Below, one piece after another: positions 45,501 through 56,435 of a stretch of 64,000 nucleotides of DNA (its first letter is position 1; each line of letters begins with the position of its first letter). The translations under genes were made by a program, and so were the position numbers. The stretch comes from Rhipicephalus microplus (taxonomy: Eukaryota; Arthropoda; Arachnida; Ixodida; Ixodidae): NCBI RefSeq assembly GCF_043290135.1, contig NC_134701.1, forward strand, positions 32,887,501 through 32,951,500. Reading direction: 5' to 3'. Under the pieces are notes generated by a model. The model was not told the DNA's origin. It saw nothing but the letters and a program-made list of their open reading frames with translations, and searched no databases.

Positions 45501-46178
45501 AAACATGAAGAAGTTTCCTCAGCCATCGATGAGTGGCATATGTTAAAGTGTGACTCAAACAGTGACCTCCTGGCACTTGGAGGTGAAAGAATTGATGTTC
45601 GTTGGGGCAAAATATTTGAACTGAAGTCTCCTGGAGGTCAACCAAAGTATCCATTATTGTCGAGGCTTGTCAAGTGTCTGCTGTGCCTGCCACATGGCAA
45701 CGCAGACTGCGAACGAGGATTTAGCGAAAATAAGCGCTTTTATGAGAACCGCTACTCATTATGCATTGCAAGCATTAACGGGTTGCGCCAGACAAAGACA
45801 TACCTCTGCAGGTATGATGGAGATGCCACTAAAGTTCCCTTGTCTACAGAGCTTCTGCAAAGTGTAAGGAGATCTAGAGCCCGATACACAGAGAGAACTG
45901 CAAGTGCACAGCAGTCAGAAAGCAGGAAAAGGCTTGGAGACCAAGACACTGGTGCTGATGTCGACGAAAAGCGACTTCGTAAGAACTTGGAAGAAAAGGT
46001 CACCTCAAGTAGGGCATTGCTGAAACGAGCAGAAGACATAATTTCTTCTGGTCTGCGTTCTAAGAGCCTGGAACAAGTTGAAGCTGGGCAAACTTTATTA
46101 GCTGAAGGCAACTCCGCTTTGAGCCAAACCCTCTCACAGCTGGAAGAACTAAGCAAGAAGGTGAGCAAGAGGACGTAA
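42592..46178 (+). CDS. hAT transposase (predicted two exons, 765 codons)
   Basis: Predicted cut-and-paste transposase. The main frame is open from 43758 to the stop at 46178. Its first 42 residues look like translated intron, and position 43890 is a strong acceptor (GCTCATGTTTTCAG). Upstream, ATGGACAAAA at 42592-42601 is followed by GTAAGT. Removing 42602-43890 joins that Met in frame to the main exon. In this numbering: BED/TTF-like zinc finger C39, C42, H59, H65; catalytic Asp 184 (MIDETP) and 250 (FSDGPN); hAT CXXH at 276-279; RW at 337-338; C-terminal NADCERGFS, whose Glu 611 is the likely third catalytic residue, leading the dimerisation region. These spacings are close to Hermes (D180, D248, E572). 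A charged coiled coil occupies about 690-765. No internal stop. The exon model is prediction; starting at the Met at 43884 is the alternative. Confidence 0.85.
42602..43890 (+). other. Predicted intron of the hAT transposase
   Basis: Starts GTAAGT and ends TTTTCAG, with a pyrimidine-rich stretch before the acceptor. It joins two phase-compatible coding segments. It is 1289 nt long and carries no recognisable feature. Confidence 0.6.
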
Positions 46179-46199
46179 ATGCTGCAACATGCACATCTT

Positions 46200-46215
46200 T
46201 CTTCTGTAAATAAAT
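46200..46215 (+). terminator. Polyadenylation signal of the hAT transposase
   Basis: CTGTAAATAAATGAAAG contains AATAAA about 25 bp after the stop codon, in a position suited to ending the transposase transcript. A second AATAAA lies at about 46282. Confidence 0.55.
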
Positions 46216-46494
46216 GAAAGTTCAAAACTCTCCTTACAGTTCGGTTTCTGGGAATTTTCGTCGTAGCTTTTAGTGTACTTTAATAAACTAATGCTACACC
46301 TGCACTACCTTCATTTTCAGTAGTGCATTAAATCTGATGGACTGGTCCATTTCTTGGTGGCTTTTAAAATCGGCATGCACGTGACACTCTAATTAATAAT
46401 TGAGAATTGAGACAAATACGGTTTTATAGAACTGTGGTTGCTATCACAGCTTTAGTTTCAGCAATAATGAGAGATGTATTTTTGTAAAATAAGT

Positions 46495-46606
46495 TTCTGC
46501 TACAATTGCTGCTCCAAAATCGAGTGCCGATACAAAGGTGCTCCAAAAGAGCATTTTCTCTGCTCCAAAAATTGCTCCAAAAGTTGAAGTGGCTGGATCA
46601 CCACTG
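46495..46606 (+). repeat. hAT right subterminal and terminal repeats
   Basis: TGCTCCAAAA-type units at about 46509, 46539, 46561 and 46573 lead into the terminus GGCTGGATCACCACTG. The motif differs from the TGCGCCA repeats at the left end. Confidence 0.75.
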
Positions 46607-46700
46607 CACATCCAAACATGATATTGATGACGCGGAAGTTATGTACGGAACCATTTATCTCCACGTCGTAACATTGGGCTGATTTTAAAGTGACATATAA
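46607..46700 (+). repeat. 147-bp unit, continuation right of the hAT element
   Basis: CACATCCAAACATG then GATGACGCGGAAGTTATGTACGG continues the interrupted unit, comparable with 40945-41000. It decays into unrecognised sequence by about 46700. Confidence 0.6.
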
Positions 46701-47165
46701 CAACATTCCTCATTCCTGCTTCACATGTTATCGATTGCAACTGTACGTGGGATCTGCCAATTTATTATTATAACTTTCACTTTTCTCTAGTTATTCAAAT
46801 ATATCGAGTGTTGTTTTTTCCTCCTTGCACGAATGGTCTCGTATATTCTTCCCCTATGACGGTTCTGTCGCCGGGTTGGCGCAAACCTACATGAGTGATT
46901 CTTGATAGGTAGCCTCGTGAAAAAGTGTAAAAAAAAACTTTTCGGAAAAAAAGGCATTTTCCCAAAAGTGCCTTGCCTACTATGTTCTTTGCAAACATTC
47001 TTTGGCACGCGTTAAAGGATCACATATATCTTAAGATGTATTTCTAGACTCAGGGCCTAGAGAACGAACTTGGCACCCAATCAAATGTTCTAGTTACACC
47101 ATGATGGCCGGGCAGCAAACTCGCATGCGCCATCTTACGCACTTTGTTTGGCAGCTTGAGAGGAA
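46701..47165. other. No recognisable feature
   Basis: AT-rich spacer. Minus-strand short frames (47008-46787) contain Phe/Lys runs from homopolymers and have no domain. Confidence 0.4.
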
Positions 47166-47557
47166 CTACCACATCCTAACCAATTCGCCTGACGATAGTT
47201 GGTATTTACGGTACATTAACGACTCCTCCATGACAAACAAATACTTGGTATATCCTCTTTCTTTGAAAACTTCCGCGACTATGTCCTTGCAAGCCTCAAG
47301 GGTCTTGTCTTCTGCTTGGGCCGTCGCTAGCTCTCTCTTGTTTATCTCCAAACTGCTGTCGTTGACCGTAGATGAATTAGGCTGTCTCTTGTGCTCCTGA
47401 TACTACCCAGTGACGATTTCAACCGACAGTCTCTTTCTTCTCACATATAATCCCGGCTACACAGTTCATACTCAAGTTGCTTTCAACCAGTTCTTCTTTT
47501 CATTTCTTATCCGGGTCAAGAACAGAACGAGATCCTGGCACATTGCCAATAATTATG

Positions 47558-48030
47558 TCATATAGCAGGAAGGACATGCATTTCACATCCCACGTGCCCA
47601 TAGAATACGGCGAGAAAATGTAATCTGTGAACTGTGGTTTGACTCCTATCTGCTAAGAACAACGTCGTCGTAGTTAACGTCAGTGCTACATCTGGCACAA
47701 AAAAGCACCGTACCACCACTGTATTGCTTCCTGTATTCCGTAGGACCGACGAAGATTGGCCAAATCTAAAGCCCTGCAGCCGTGGCATCGCCTGTTTTGT
47801 TGCTTTTGGCTGCGTGCTTACCACACTGGCCATATTCTCTGCCTGCTTGTCCACAGATGAATTATTTACTTCTGCCTTCTTTTGTGACAATTACCATGAA
47901 GGCTTCTTCAGGGTATTCTGCTTTCTGTTGCATACAATATTATCATGCCCCGCGTTGCAACAGCAGTCACAAGTACGGTTGTCTCGTCCGAGCACAAAAA
48001 TCTGCTGCTCTGTGACCTGTTTTGTCACAG
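47558..48030 (-). pseudogene. Zinc knuckle and retropepsin remnant
   Basis: CLCDKTGHRAADFC (about 48020 to 47980) is a zinc knuckle with one extra residue before the last Cys. Further on, VLRNTGSNTVVVRCFFVPD (from about 47745) corresponds to a retropepsin start, but the catalytic DTG reads NTG (codon at about 47735). Stops separate the two. Confidence 0.65.
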
Positions 48031-48242
48031 ACAAAACATCAGATAGGAGACTTCCCTCTTGCACTTTTAGGTGTCACTGTGGAGCCGTTCTCTGTTTTGT
48101 AGCAAAAAACCAAAAGGTTTGACTGTCGTTCGGCCTCAAATACTATCTGACACCTTGGCAATTACATTGAGCTTGTGACAGTTTTTCTCCAGTAGAAAAA
48201 TGCGCCACGCTATTATGGCATTGATTGATAAACTGTTCATGG

Positions 48243-48649
48243 CTATGGGACCGCGAACAGACGATTAGTTTTTGGGATCTTGGACATATCCACCCACATG
48301 TCAAAAAATCTTACCAACCTCGTTGCACACTGCTTGCCTGTTCCTCCATCTTGCCGTTTGCTATGTCGGAACTTCTTCTGGTAGCCCTGCACCGTGAAGC
48401 GAAATTGGTGCAGCAACGCTAACTTGACTTTCTCGTAGCCAATAGCCTCTTCTGGAGACAAGCGCCCAGATGTACCTTGAGAGATTCTCCGTTCAAACAC
48501 AGACGCAATGCTGTAGCCCACTTATTGTTGGGCCGTTTCTGACCAGCCGCGACATTTTTAAATTTCTTCAAGTAGGCGTCAAGGTCATGCCAGTTTTCAT
48601 TAAACCCTAGTATGAAATTGTGCGGGTTAACGTTAGATAGTCCTTCCAC
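48243..48649 (-). pseudogene. SCAN-like gag remnant
   Basis: Two overlapping frames carry the pieces: DLDAYLKKFKNVAAGQ...NKWATALRLCLNGE (from 48649) and, after a frame change near 48500, LSPEEAIGYEKVKLALLHQF and VQGYQKKFRHSKRQDGGTGKQ, CATRLVRFFDMWVDMSK. The segment YEKVKLALL...GYQKKFR aligns with YETVKEVVL...EYQKKFT of the 16.5-kb gag. A stop at 48243 removes the C-terminal part of the domain. Confidence 0.75.
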
Positions 48650-48700
48650 CGGTCGACCTTAGTCCTACACCGCAGATGCCATGGCACCTTCCACCTGAAC

Positions 48701-49040
48701 AAGTTAGAGTCGTAGTTGAATCGTCTTCTGGCCTTCGGCCTCAAGTTTGCGTTGCAACTCCTCTTGTTTTATCCTCTCCTTTCGAGCTTCTCGCTTGGCT
48801 GCCCTATTTTCGCAAGCTCATGCCTCACGCTCATCTAGCCATGCCTTCAACGCTTCTCCCTCTAGCCCCATGCGTACCACAAATGGCGTTCACTCTTATG
48901 AACCTTTTGTTGTTCTTTGTTCACAGCGCTAATTGCAAAAATGGTCTCTTCCAGTCGTGGACGCTAATACTTAAAGCTTTCGTGTAGTTTCCTCTGAGTG
49001 CCAGCCCGATGACACACTCGTCATCGGGGAAGAAAAGACG
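48701..49040. other. Spacer; no recognised gene
   Basis: Between the minus-strand gag relic and the plus-strand LINE. The 5' LTR of the relic would be expected here on the minus strand but was not recognised. Confidence 0.35.
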
Positions 49041-49379
49041 AGACAGTTTGTGGGCCCGGTGACTGTGCCTTTGCGCACTGTGCTAAACTTTTTGCTCTTG
49101 CAATGCAGATTATAAGCTTCGTCGCCGCGCAGATACTACTGCCTGTGATAGGCAACGCAGCTACAGTCGCCTCAGCAGGGTGTGTGGCTGAATTTCAAGC
49201 AAAAGAGCCGGGAAGCTATCCAGTTCTCTTTAGCGGCGATGCGCCCTACTCGGACAGCTCGCCGCAGCGAAAGTGGCCAGGGTGGCCTCCGGTCTTCAGT
49301 CAAGGATGGCAAGCCCCATCGTAGTCAACGGCAGTGCACCCAGTGTACATAAAGAGCGCACGACCTTCGCCGCAGCTTT

Positions 49380-50287
49380 GTGGGCCCGGTGACTGTGCCT
49401 TTGCGCACTGTGCTAAAACTTTTGCTCCTGCAATGCAGGTTGGTGAACCTTATGCTTTATTTGCTAAGAAATCTAGACTGTCTTTTGGTACAGTTGCCGA
49501 GCCCACATTGCTGTATTACCATTGCTGTTGAGTGTTTGCATGTAATATGCGACTTGCTGATTCTGGCCGGCGATGTGGAAACAAATATTGGTCCTAACAA
49601 TGCTGAAAACATACTAACCGAATTGAGAAAGCTAACCACGGGTCAGAACCAGCTAATTACCGAAATTCAGGGCCTAAAAACCCAGGTAATCATAACGACA
49701 TAAGTATAGCGGACTTGAGTGAACGATTAAGTACCCTTGAAAGTCACTACTATACGTTTGCGCCTATCCGAAGCGAAATGGTGGCGATGCGCACTGCTAA
49801 TGAAGAAGCTGCGCATCCTATTTCTAAGCTGGAAGCACGTATCGAGAATGCTGATAATCGATCACGACGGGACAATTTATTTTTCTATGGCATTCCCGAG
49901 TCTTCCAGCCCCGAAACCACCGCTGACGCAGAAGGTCTGACTGTTGATTTGTGCCGTGAGAGGTTCCAGGTAAACATGGACCCAAAAGAAGTCGAACGGG
50001 CACATCGCGTTCATCGTCACTCGCCCAGCCGCTGTCGCCCTCTAATAGTTAAATTTGCGTACCATGAATCTGAAACAAATATCCTTGCGAGAGGACGTAT
50101 GCTCAAGAGCACAAGTTATAGTATCGGTGAAGATTTCTCGCCGCAAGTTCGGAATTCACGCAGGCATCTTCTAGCATTTGGTAAAAACAAAGGAGCCCCG
50201 TATTCGTTTCGCTTCCAAACCTTATTCATCGGTTCTAAGAAATATATTTTCGACGCTGCTTCTAATGGAGTCGAGGAAGTCACATAG
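49380..50287 (+). pseudogene. LINE ORF1 with degenerate 2A-like motif
   Basis: The frame 49380-49703 has a Leu-rich stretch ending LLILAGDVETNIGP (49572-49595 for DVETNIGP). This is one residue away from the DxExNPGP consensus of 2A ribosome-skipping peptides, with Ile at the first Pro. A stop and frame change follow at about 49703. The second frame (49715-50287) has a coiled coil, RRDNLFFYGIPE, and a C-terminal RNA-binding fold (VERAHRVHR, RPLIVKF), as in L1-like ORF1 proteins. Such proteins coat the LINE RNA. Confidence 0.75.
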
Positions 50288-50335
50288 CAGCTACCCCGTG
50301 GCAAACAGAAAATTACTGATTGCTCCGCTAACTGT

Positions 50336-51372
50336 GTGTCACTTTCGATCATCTATGCCGACGTGCGCAGTTTCCTTCCGAAGCGTGACTTGATGTCAAG
50401 CCGAGTTTTATCAACCGGTAGCAATATACTGTTACTGACTGAAACGTGGCTGAGTAGCGATGTCACTGATCACGAAGTTCCAACAGACTTGCCAAATTTT
50501 TGCCTTTTTCGAAAAGACCGCACAGGTACTCGTGGCGGTGGTGTACTAATAGCATTGCGCGAACATCTACCATGCTCGCCAATAAGCATTTCATCAAGCC
50601 TGGAAACATTACGGGTACTAATCCATACCTTTCCAAAAATGTTTTACTCGGTGTTTGCTACAGGCCCCCTAGTGCGACTACTGATTTCAGTTACCAGCTA
50701 AACGACATCGTAAGCAAGCTAGTGACAGAACACCCAACCGCACAGCTCGTCCTCTTCGGTGATTTTAATTTTCCACTCATTGACTGGTGTAACCCGCAAT
50801 CATCTTCAGCGCCTGGGAACACTGATACGCGGAATATCGTCGATTTTTGCTTAAACTTCTACCTTTCTCAGTTAGTACCAGAACCCACCCGGGTTACCCA
50901 ACAAGTCGCTAACGTTCTGGATCTTGTACTAACCAATTTCCTCGACAGCCTTTTGTCCATTATGTGTTTATCTGAAATCAGCGACCACAAACCCATCCAT
51001 GCTGTCTTCTCATTCACTCCGTCAGCGCGAAATACCTTCGAGAAAACAATACGTCTTTACGACAAAGGTAACTATCAAGAGATTAACGATGCCATGACTC
51101 AATTCCTTCCCGTATTCCAGTCAACCTTTTGTGAACATTCTGTAGGTAGCAATTGGACACGCTTCAAAAATAAACTAGCGGAACTAACAGACAAACTTAT
51201 TCCGAAAATCAGTTTTCTTTCCTCCCAGAAAAAACCATGGTTTACAACTGCCTTAAAACGCCTGGAACAAAGAGAAAAACGCCTTTATCGCTCCGCCAGA
51301 AACACTGGGCGTACTTGTGCATGGGATAAATATTATGAAGCAGAAAAGAACTACCTGCACGCATTACGTTAA
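50336..51372 (+). pseudogene. LINE ORF2 endonuclease domain
   Basis: Two overlapping frames with a shift near 50600. The first gives NILLLTETWLSS (catalytic TETW) and RTGTRGGGVLIA. The second gives LGVCYRPPS, QLVLFGDFNFPLIDW, NVLDLVLTN and SDHKPIHAVF, carrying the remaining catalytic residues. The region then continues into the linker before RT, with a stop at 51370. Confidence 0.85.
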
Positions 51373-53128
51373 ACTAAACACACATTTTACAATACCAACC
51401 TACCAAACCTATTAGTTAAAAATCCAAGGCAATTTTGGAACGTTGTAAACCCTAGTGACACTCAGACCATTCAAATAACGAACGAATCCAACAAAATTCT
51501 TAAGGATGCCGATTGCGCCAACGTGTTCAACTCCGCTTTTGCAAGCGTCTTTACTCACGAGTTAAACGCACATCCCGCTTCACCATCGTTTTGTATAAGT
51601 TCTGAAATGCCAGCCATCACTTTTAATGTAAGCGGAATGAGCGCTATCATTGACAAAATGAAGTGTACATCCTCCTCTAGTATAGATTAATTTAATGCAA
51701 AAATTTTGAAAAACACGAAGTGCATTGTCACAGCCTATTTATTCTTGCTGTTCACCGAGTCTCTTTCCTTAGGTCTTATTCCAGATGACTGGAGGGTTGG
51801 GAAGGTCGTTCCAGTTCATAAATCAGGTAAAAAAGACTCCCCGCTAAACTACCGTCCCATCTCATTAACGAGCATTCCTTGTAAAATCATGGAACATGTC
51901 CTATTTGTTTATCATGAAGTTTGTTGCCTCGAACAATTTTTTTCATCCCGCTCAACATGGGTTTCGCAAGGGTATATCTTGTGAAATGCAGCTTGCCATT
52001 TTCTGCATGACATTCATACTAATCTCGATATCAATGTGCAAACTGACGTCATTTTCCTGGACTTCTGCAAGGCCTTTGATAAGGTTCCTCACCAGCGCCT
52101 ATTATTCAAGTTAAAAAAACTTAACTTACACCCAGATGTCTTCAAATGGATTACTGAATTTCTTAGTAACCGCTCCCAGTCCGTAGCTTTCAATAATAAC
52201 TTGTCTAACCCAGTACTAGTAACATCTGGCGTTCCTCAAGGATCTGTCCTTGGCCCCCTCTTATTCCTAATATATATAAGACTTACCTTCACATGTCTAT
52301 TCTATCATTAGAATGTTCGCGGACGACGGTGTCATTTACCGTACCATTTATGACAGCCACAGTCAAACTGCTCTCCAGAAAGACCTAGACAACATAACTA
52401 CTTGGTGTAACGATTGGCTCATGATCCTAAATACAAATTAGTGCAAAGCTATGTCATTTTCTCGCAGCAGTCATTCCATAGCACCTTCTTATAAAATCAA
52501 AAACACGCTTCTCGAGAATGTCGATTCTTATAAATATCTCAGAATCACTCTTTCTAACGACCTGTCCTGGCACGCTCATATTTCTAATATCATATCATCA
52601 GCAAACCGGACGCTATGTTTCTTGAGGCGTAATGTTCGTCAGGCCCCAAGACATGTCAAATTTCTCGCTTACCAATCCCTCGTGAGACCAAAAGTGGAGT
52701 ATGCATCGGCCATCTGGAACCCACATCAATCATGTCTTATCGACCTACTTGAAGTTGTTCAAAATCGCGCTACCCGATTCATTCACTCAAAATAATCGTA
52801 CAATATCAGCATTTCAGCACTTAAGGCAGATTCCGGTTTAATTAAGCTTTGTGATCGTCGACGTACTTCCAGTCTCATGGTCTTTCACAAGTTCTTTCAT
52901 GGCACCCTCAGTCAAGCGCCATACATCGTACCCACTGCACGCATTTCCCACCGCACCAGTCATCCGCAGCAGGTTGCGCGCCCACGTGCCCGAACTGCTC
53001 ACTTCTCCACCTCGTTCATCCCCCGAACTGCCAAAGACTGGAACGGCCTTCCTGCTGACATTGCCGCCATCACCTGCCCATCATTGTTTCAGCAGCATAT
53101 AACCAATCAATATGAAATGTCTATGTGA
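51373..53128 (+). pseudogene. LINE ORF2 reverse transcriptase, broken
   Basis: KVVPVHKSGKKDSPLNYRPISL (51800), HGFRKGISCEMQL (51955), VIFLDFCKAFDKVPHQRL (52047), SGVPQGSVLGPLLFL (52228) and FADDGVIY (52316, catalytic FADD) are present in three frames. The thumb continues in [19 protein letters not shown] (52520) and YASAIWNPH (52699), then NRTKDWNGLPADI-like sequence ends at 53128. Stops at about 51369, 51690 and 52440. Confidence 0.88.
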
Positions 53129-53204
53129 GAAGTTGTAACCCACCCCTTATGTAATGCTTCCTTCGGGAAGCCCTCCTTAAGGTTAATAAACTGAACTGAT
53201 ACTG

Positions 53205-53206
<2 letters not shown>

Positions 53207-53249
<43 letters not shown>

Positions 53250-53262
53250 TATATACACATAT
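53207..53262. repeat. (AT)n microsatellite at the LINE 3' end
   Basis: About 50 bp of AT alternation directly follows the LINE tail, with one ATAC break. It may have grown from the tail or been the insertion target. Confidence 0.95.
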
Positions 53263-53296
53263 TATCAGGAAAAAAGTAAAAGCGATCATGACTACC

Positions 53297-53780
53297 CTAT
53301 TGGAAAAATTGCCATGGTGGATACTGGAAAACATGGTGGGCGTAGTGGAAATATTAGTGGGCATGGTGGAAATAATAGTGGGCATGGTGGAAATTATGAT
53401 GGCTATGGTGGGACGTAGTGGAAAATATGGTGGTTATGCCGGGACATACTGGGTGGTATGGTGTACAGATGATGGGTAAAGTGGAAATGATGGTGGAAAG
53501 CAGAGGCTAGATAGTGGGCAATAATGGGACACTCTGCCCACCATTGCGATAATGCTGGGAAGCCCTAAGCATATGGTGGGTGCTGCTTGTTATGGTGGGC
53601 CACATGGTGTACCAAGCTGAGAAGCTCTGCCCACCATCGCGATAATGCTGGGAAGCAGTAAGCAGATGATGGGTGGGCTTATAATGGCGGGCAAATTATA
53701 TAGTGTACCAAGCTGGGATCTGTACACTACATGTTCTACCATCATGATTTCCACCAAAGGTTAGGACTACTGACCGAGCC
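53297..53780. repeat. Degenerate GGTGGAAAT/ATGGTGGGC minisatellite
   Basis: Units such as GGGCATGGTGGAAATAATAGT repeat with period near 12-24 bp from 53297 to about 53480. A larger direct repeat then follows: CTCTGCCCACCATTGCGATAA at about 53532 and CTCTGCCCACCATCGCGATAA at about 53625, each followed by TGCTGGGAAGC. Confidence 0.8.
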
Positions 53781-54324
53781 CGTACAATTGTGTTGTCCGT
53801 GCTTCCGGGTTTCAGAATACACGATTACGACGATTAATTATGACAATACAGCGCAGCCATATGGCATCAATTAACCTAAATGAAGCATTTTTCATTGTGT
53901 ATGCTGTTCGCTCAAGAAGCAACAAACATCGATGCGACGCGATTAAAGCACTCCCACAGAACGTAATTTAGTGTCTTCTCACCGACAGCCGCCGGTCGTA
54001 CTCGCCGGCACTTCTCTAGCTTTTGTACGAGAACTCAGACGTGGCAATTCGTGTGCTTGGTGAACCATTATGATAGCGTAATGTTTCCGGTATACTGCAT
54101 TCGTTTTGGCCAAGCCGTTATGTAGTTGTTGCTTTAGCGAAAGAGCAACAGCATTGCGCTGGCGCGACCGCCCTCTACATTGCGCGAAAAGCATCCCAAT
54201 ACTCACTCAAATAAATTAGGCGGGCGTATCTATGAAATAAAACCAGAAAATGCTAAAAAGCTAGAGTTAACAAAACTAGGGAGCTAACTATATATTCAAG
54301 AGTTCAGAAAAAATGACGGATGAC
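53781..54324. other. No recognisable feature
   Basis: No coding domain or known repeat was recognised. Confidence 0.4.
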
Positions 54325-54870
54325 GATCACCATTTGGTTGAGACACACCTCTACCCAGTGAAGCTTGATGAGGCGAAACGCCGTACTTGTCAAAGGGTCA
54401 CAATGTAGCTCGGAAGACTGGTAGCGTTGGTGGACCTGAGGTCAGCGCCCGGTCGGCGTTCCCTTTCCGACGCTTCGACGTAAAACCGGAGACGGACGAG
54501 AAGCGCCCGGCCAACGCCGGATGATGGCTGACGTTCAGGAACATATCTAGGTGAGATCTCGCAGCGACCTTGCCTATAGAACAGTCGCCATCCCACGCCC
54601 TCTTAGCCTGCTCACCTACGCCACATCTCAGCCACGTCCCAGCCACGCTTCTCCTCTTCTTTCTTCGGCTCCTTCTACAACAGCGTGGGGCCCCCTGATT
54701 GGTCACATTTTCTAACCTTATCTCACGCACTTCGTCTCCACCTCATCTTCCTCGCTAAATACATGAAACAATCTCGCATCCACCCATTCCGTCACGACCT
54801 TCGTCTTTCTCGCACCGATGCACTTTCGCACTTTTCAAACCACAAACTGGTCCCACTCACGCACTTAGCT
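54325..54870 (-). repeat. Dispersed repeat of about 550 bp, copy 2
   Basis: Reverse-complement partner of 39760-40310, with the same ordered landmarks, for example GGTTGAGACACACCTCTACCC, CCGGCCAACGCCGG, GAAACAATCTCGC...TCGTGACGG and AACCACAAACTGGTCCCAC. The minus-strand frame (54730-54398) has no homologous intact frame in the other copy, so it is not called a gene. Confidence 0.8.
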
Positions 54871-55199
54871 AGTTGTGATCAGTAGCCAGATGACACAAAA
54901 GACTCACTTGGCCTGAAGTCACTGAAACAAAGAAAGTAGCGTGACCGTATGACCCGCTGCCATAAGTGGTCCAGTGTGGCTGAAGCGGCGATGGAGCAGT
55001 GTTGAGTTTACGCAGGAAAACGCTTGTTTTAAGATTTACATTACTCCACCATTGAGCTTCCAAAAAGCATGCTATTGTGCTTTGTCAGACTAAAAAAGAA
55101 ATGGCGGGTATTGCAGATGCCTAAACGTGCGTGGACGCATAATAAACCGATAACACAATTAAAATATGTAAACTGACTGACATTTAGCCTCTAGGCATT
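54871..55199. other. No recognisable feature
   Basis: Spacer between the dispersed repeat and the composite (TATC)n repeat. No motif recognised. Confidence 0.4.
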
Positions 55200-55245
55200 C
55201 ATTAAATGCGAAGCATTTCATTGCAAACTTCTGCACCTTTCAAGA

Positions 55246-55246
<1 letters not shown>
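55200..55246 (+). repeat. Conserved left segment of the composite repeat, copy 2
   Basis: ATTAAATGCGAAGCATTTCATTGC followed by AAACTTCTGCACC corresponds to 40350-40395 before the other array. Confidence 0.75.
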
Positions 55247-56075
<829 letters not shown>

Positions 56076-56411
56076 GGATAACAAGAGAAGAAAAAAAAGT
56101 GGACATATACAAGAGAAGTGATGGAAGAAATGCGAGAAGAAAATAGAGGGAGTGGATGAAGAAGTAGCAAGTAGCGCGTGCGCACACAAGAAATTTAGAA
56201 GGCGGATGCGGGCGGACGAGAACGTTGGCCAGGGTGGAAAAGAAGACGGCGGATGATCTGCGCAGCCTTAATCTCACCCAATTCATTTAGAACTTTGAAG
56301 CCGGTGTTGGGAAGAGACACTTCTGCCGGGTTTATTGGGGCAGAGCGCAAAGCCGCCTAACATAACGATCGAATCGGTCGCAAGCAAACCATCCATCTTG
56401 TACACAGGTGG
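56076..56411. other. Spacer before the LINE; no gene
   Basis: Purine-rich stretches (AAGAGAAGAAAAAAAAG) produce short minus-strand frames without domains. Nothing else recognised. Confidence 0.4.
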
Positions 56412-56435
56412 GATAGGGATTCACGGGGTGGTGGA

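Larger units (their letters stand above)
42258..46606 (+). mobile_element. hAT DNA transposon, apparently complete
   Basis: The right terminus reads, in reverse complement, CAGTGGTGATCCAGC. The left reads (CA)GTAGTGATCCAGC, with one mismatch, giving terminal inverted repeats of 13-15 bp. CACATCCA occurs at 42250-42257 and 46607-46614, an 8-bp target duplication as expected for hAT; its CA may overlap the first two bases of the left terminus. The interior holds a transposase gene on the plus strand and subterminal short repeats at both ends. An empty copy of the target occurs in a sister repeat unit at 40941-40960 (GCGACACATCCAAACATG). The long intact frame suggests a young, possibly recently mobile, copy. 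Confidence 0.9.
47166..48700 (-). mobile_element. Relic of a second LTR retrotransposon with SCAN-like gag
   Basis: Minus strand, 5' to 3': gag (48650 to 48240), zinc-knuckle remnant (about 48025 to 47985), protease (about 47760 to 47600), and a segment resembling the spacer before the integrase zinc domain (47351 to 47166, QAEDKTLEACKDIV...ESLMYRKY). Gag is clearly related to that of the GMR1-type element. Protease and the pre-integrase segment are only about 250 bp apart with no room for RT between them, as in the GMR1 order. Neither LTR was recognised and the right part of pol is missing. Confidence 0.65.
49041..53206 (+). mobile_element. CR1/L2-like LINE with ORF1 and ORF2, broken
   Basis: Contains a 5' region with a 64-bp direct repeat, an ORF1 with 2A-like motif, coiled coil and RRM-like sequence, then ORF2 with APE endonuclease and RT. 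The tail is AATAAACTGAACTGATACTG and joins an (AT)n run. No RNase H is present, which together with the RT style fits the CR1/L2/Jockey group; the exact clade is not decided. Frameshifts and stops break both ORFs. Confidence 0.82.
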
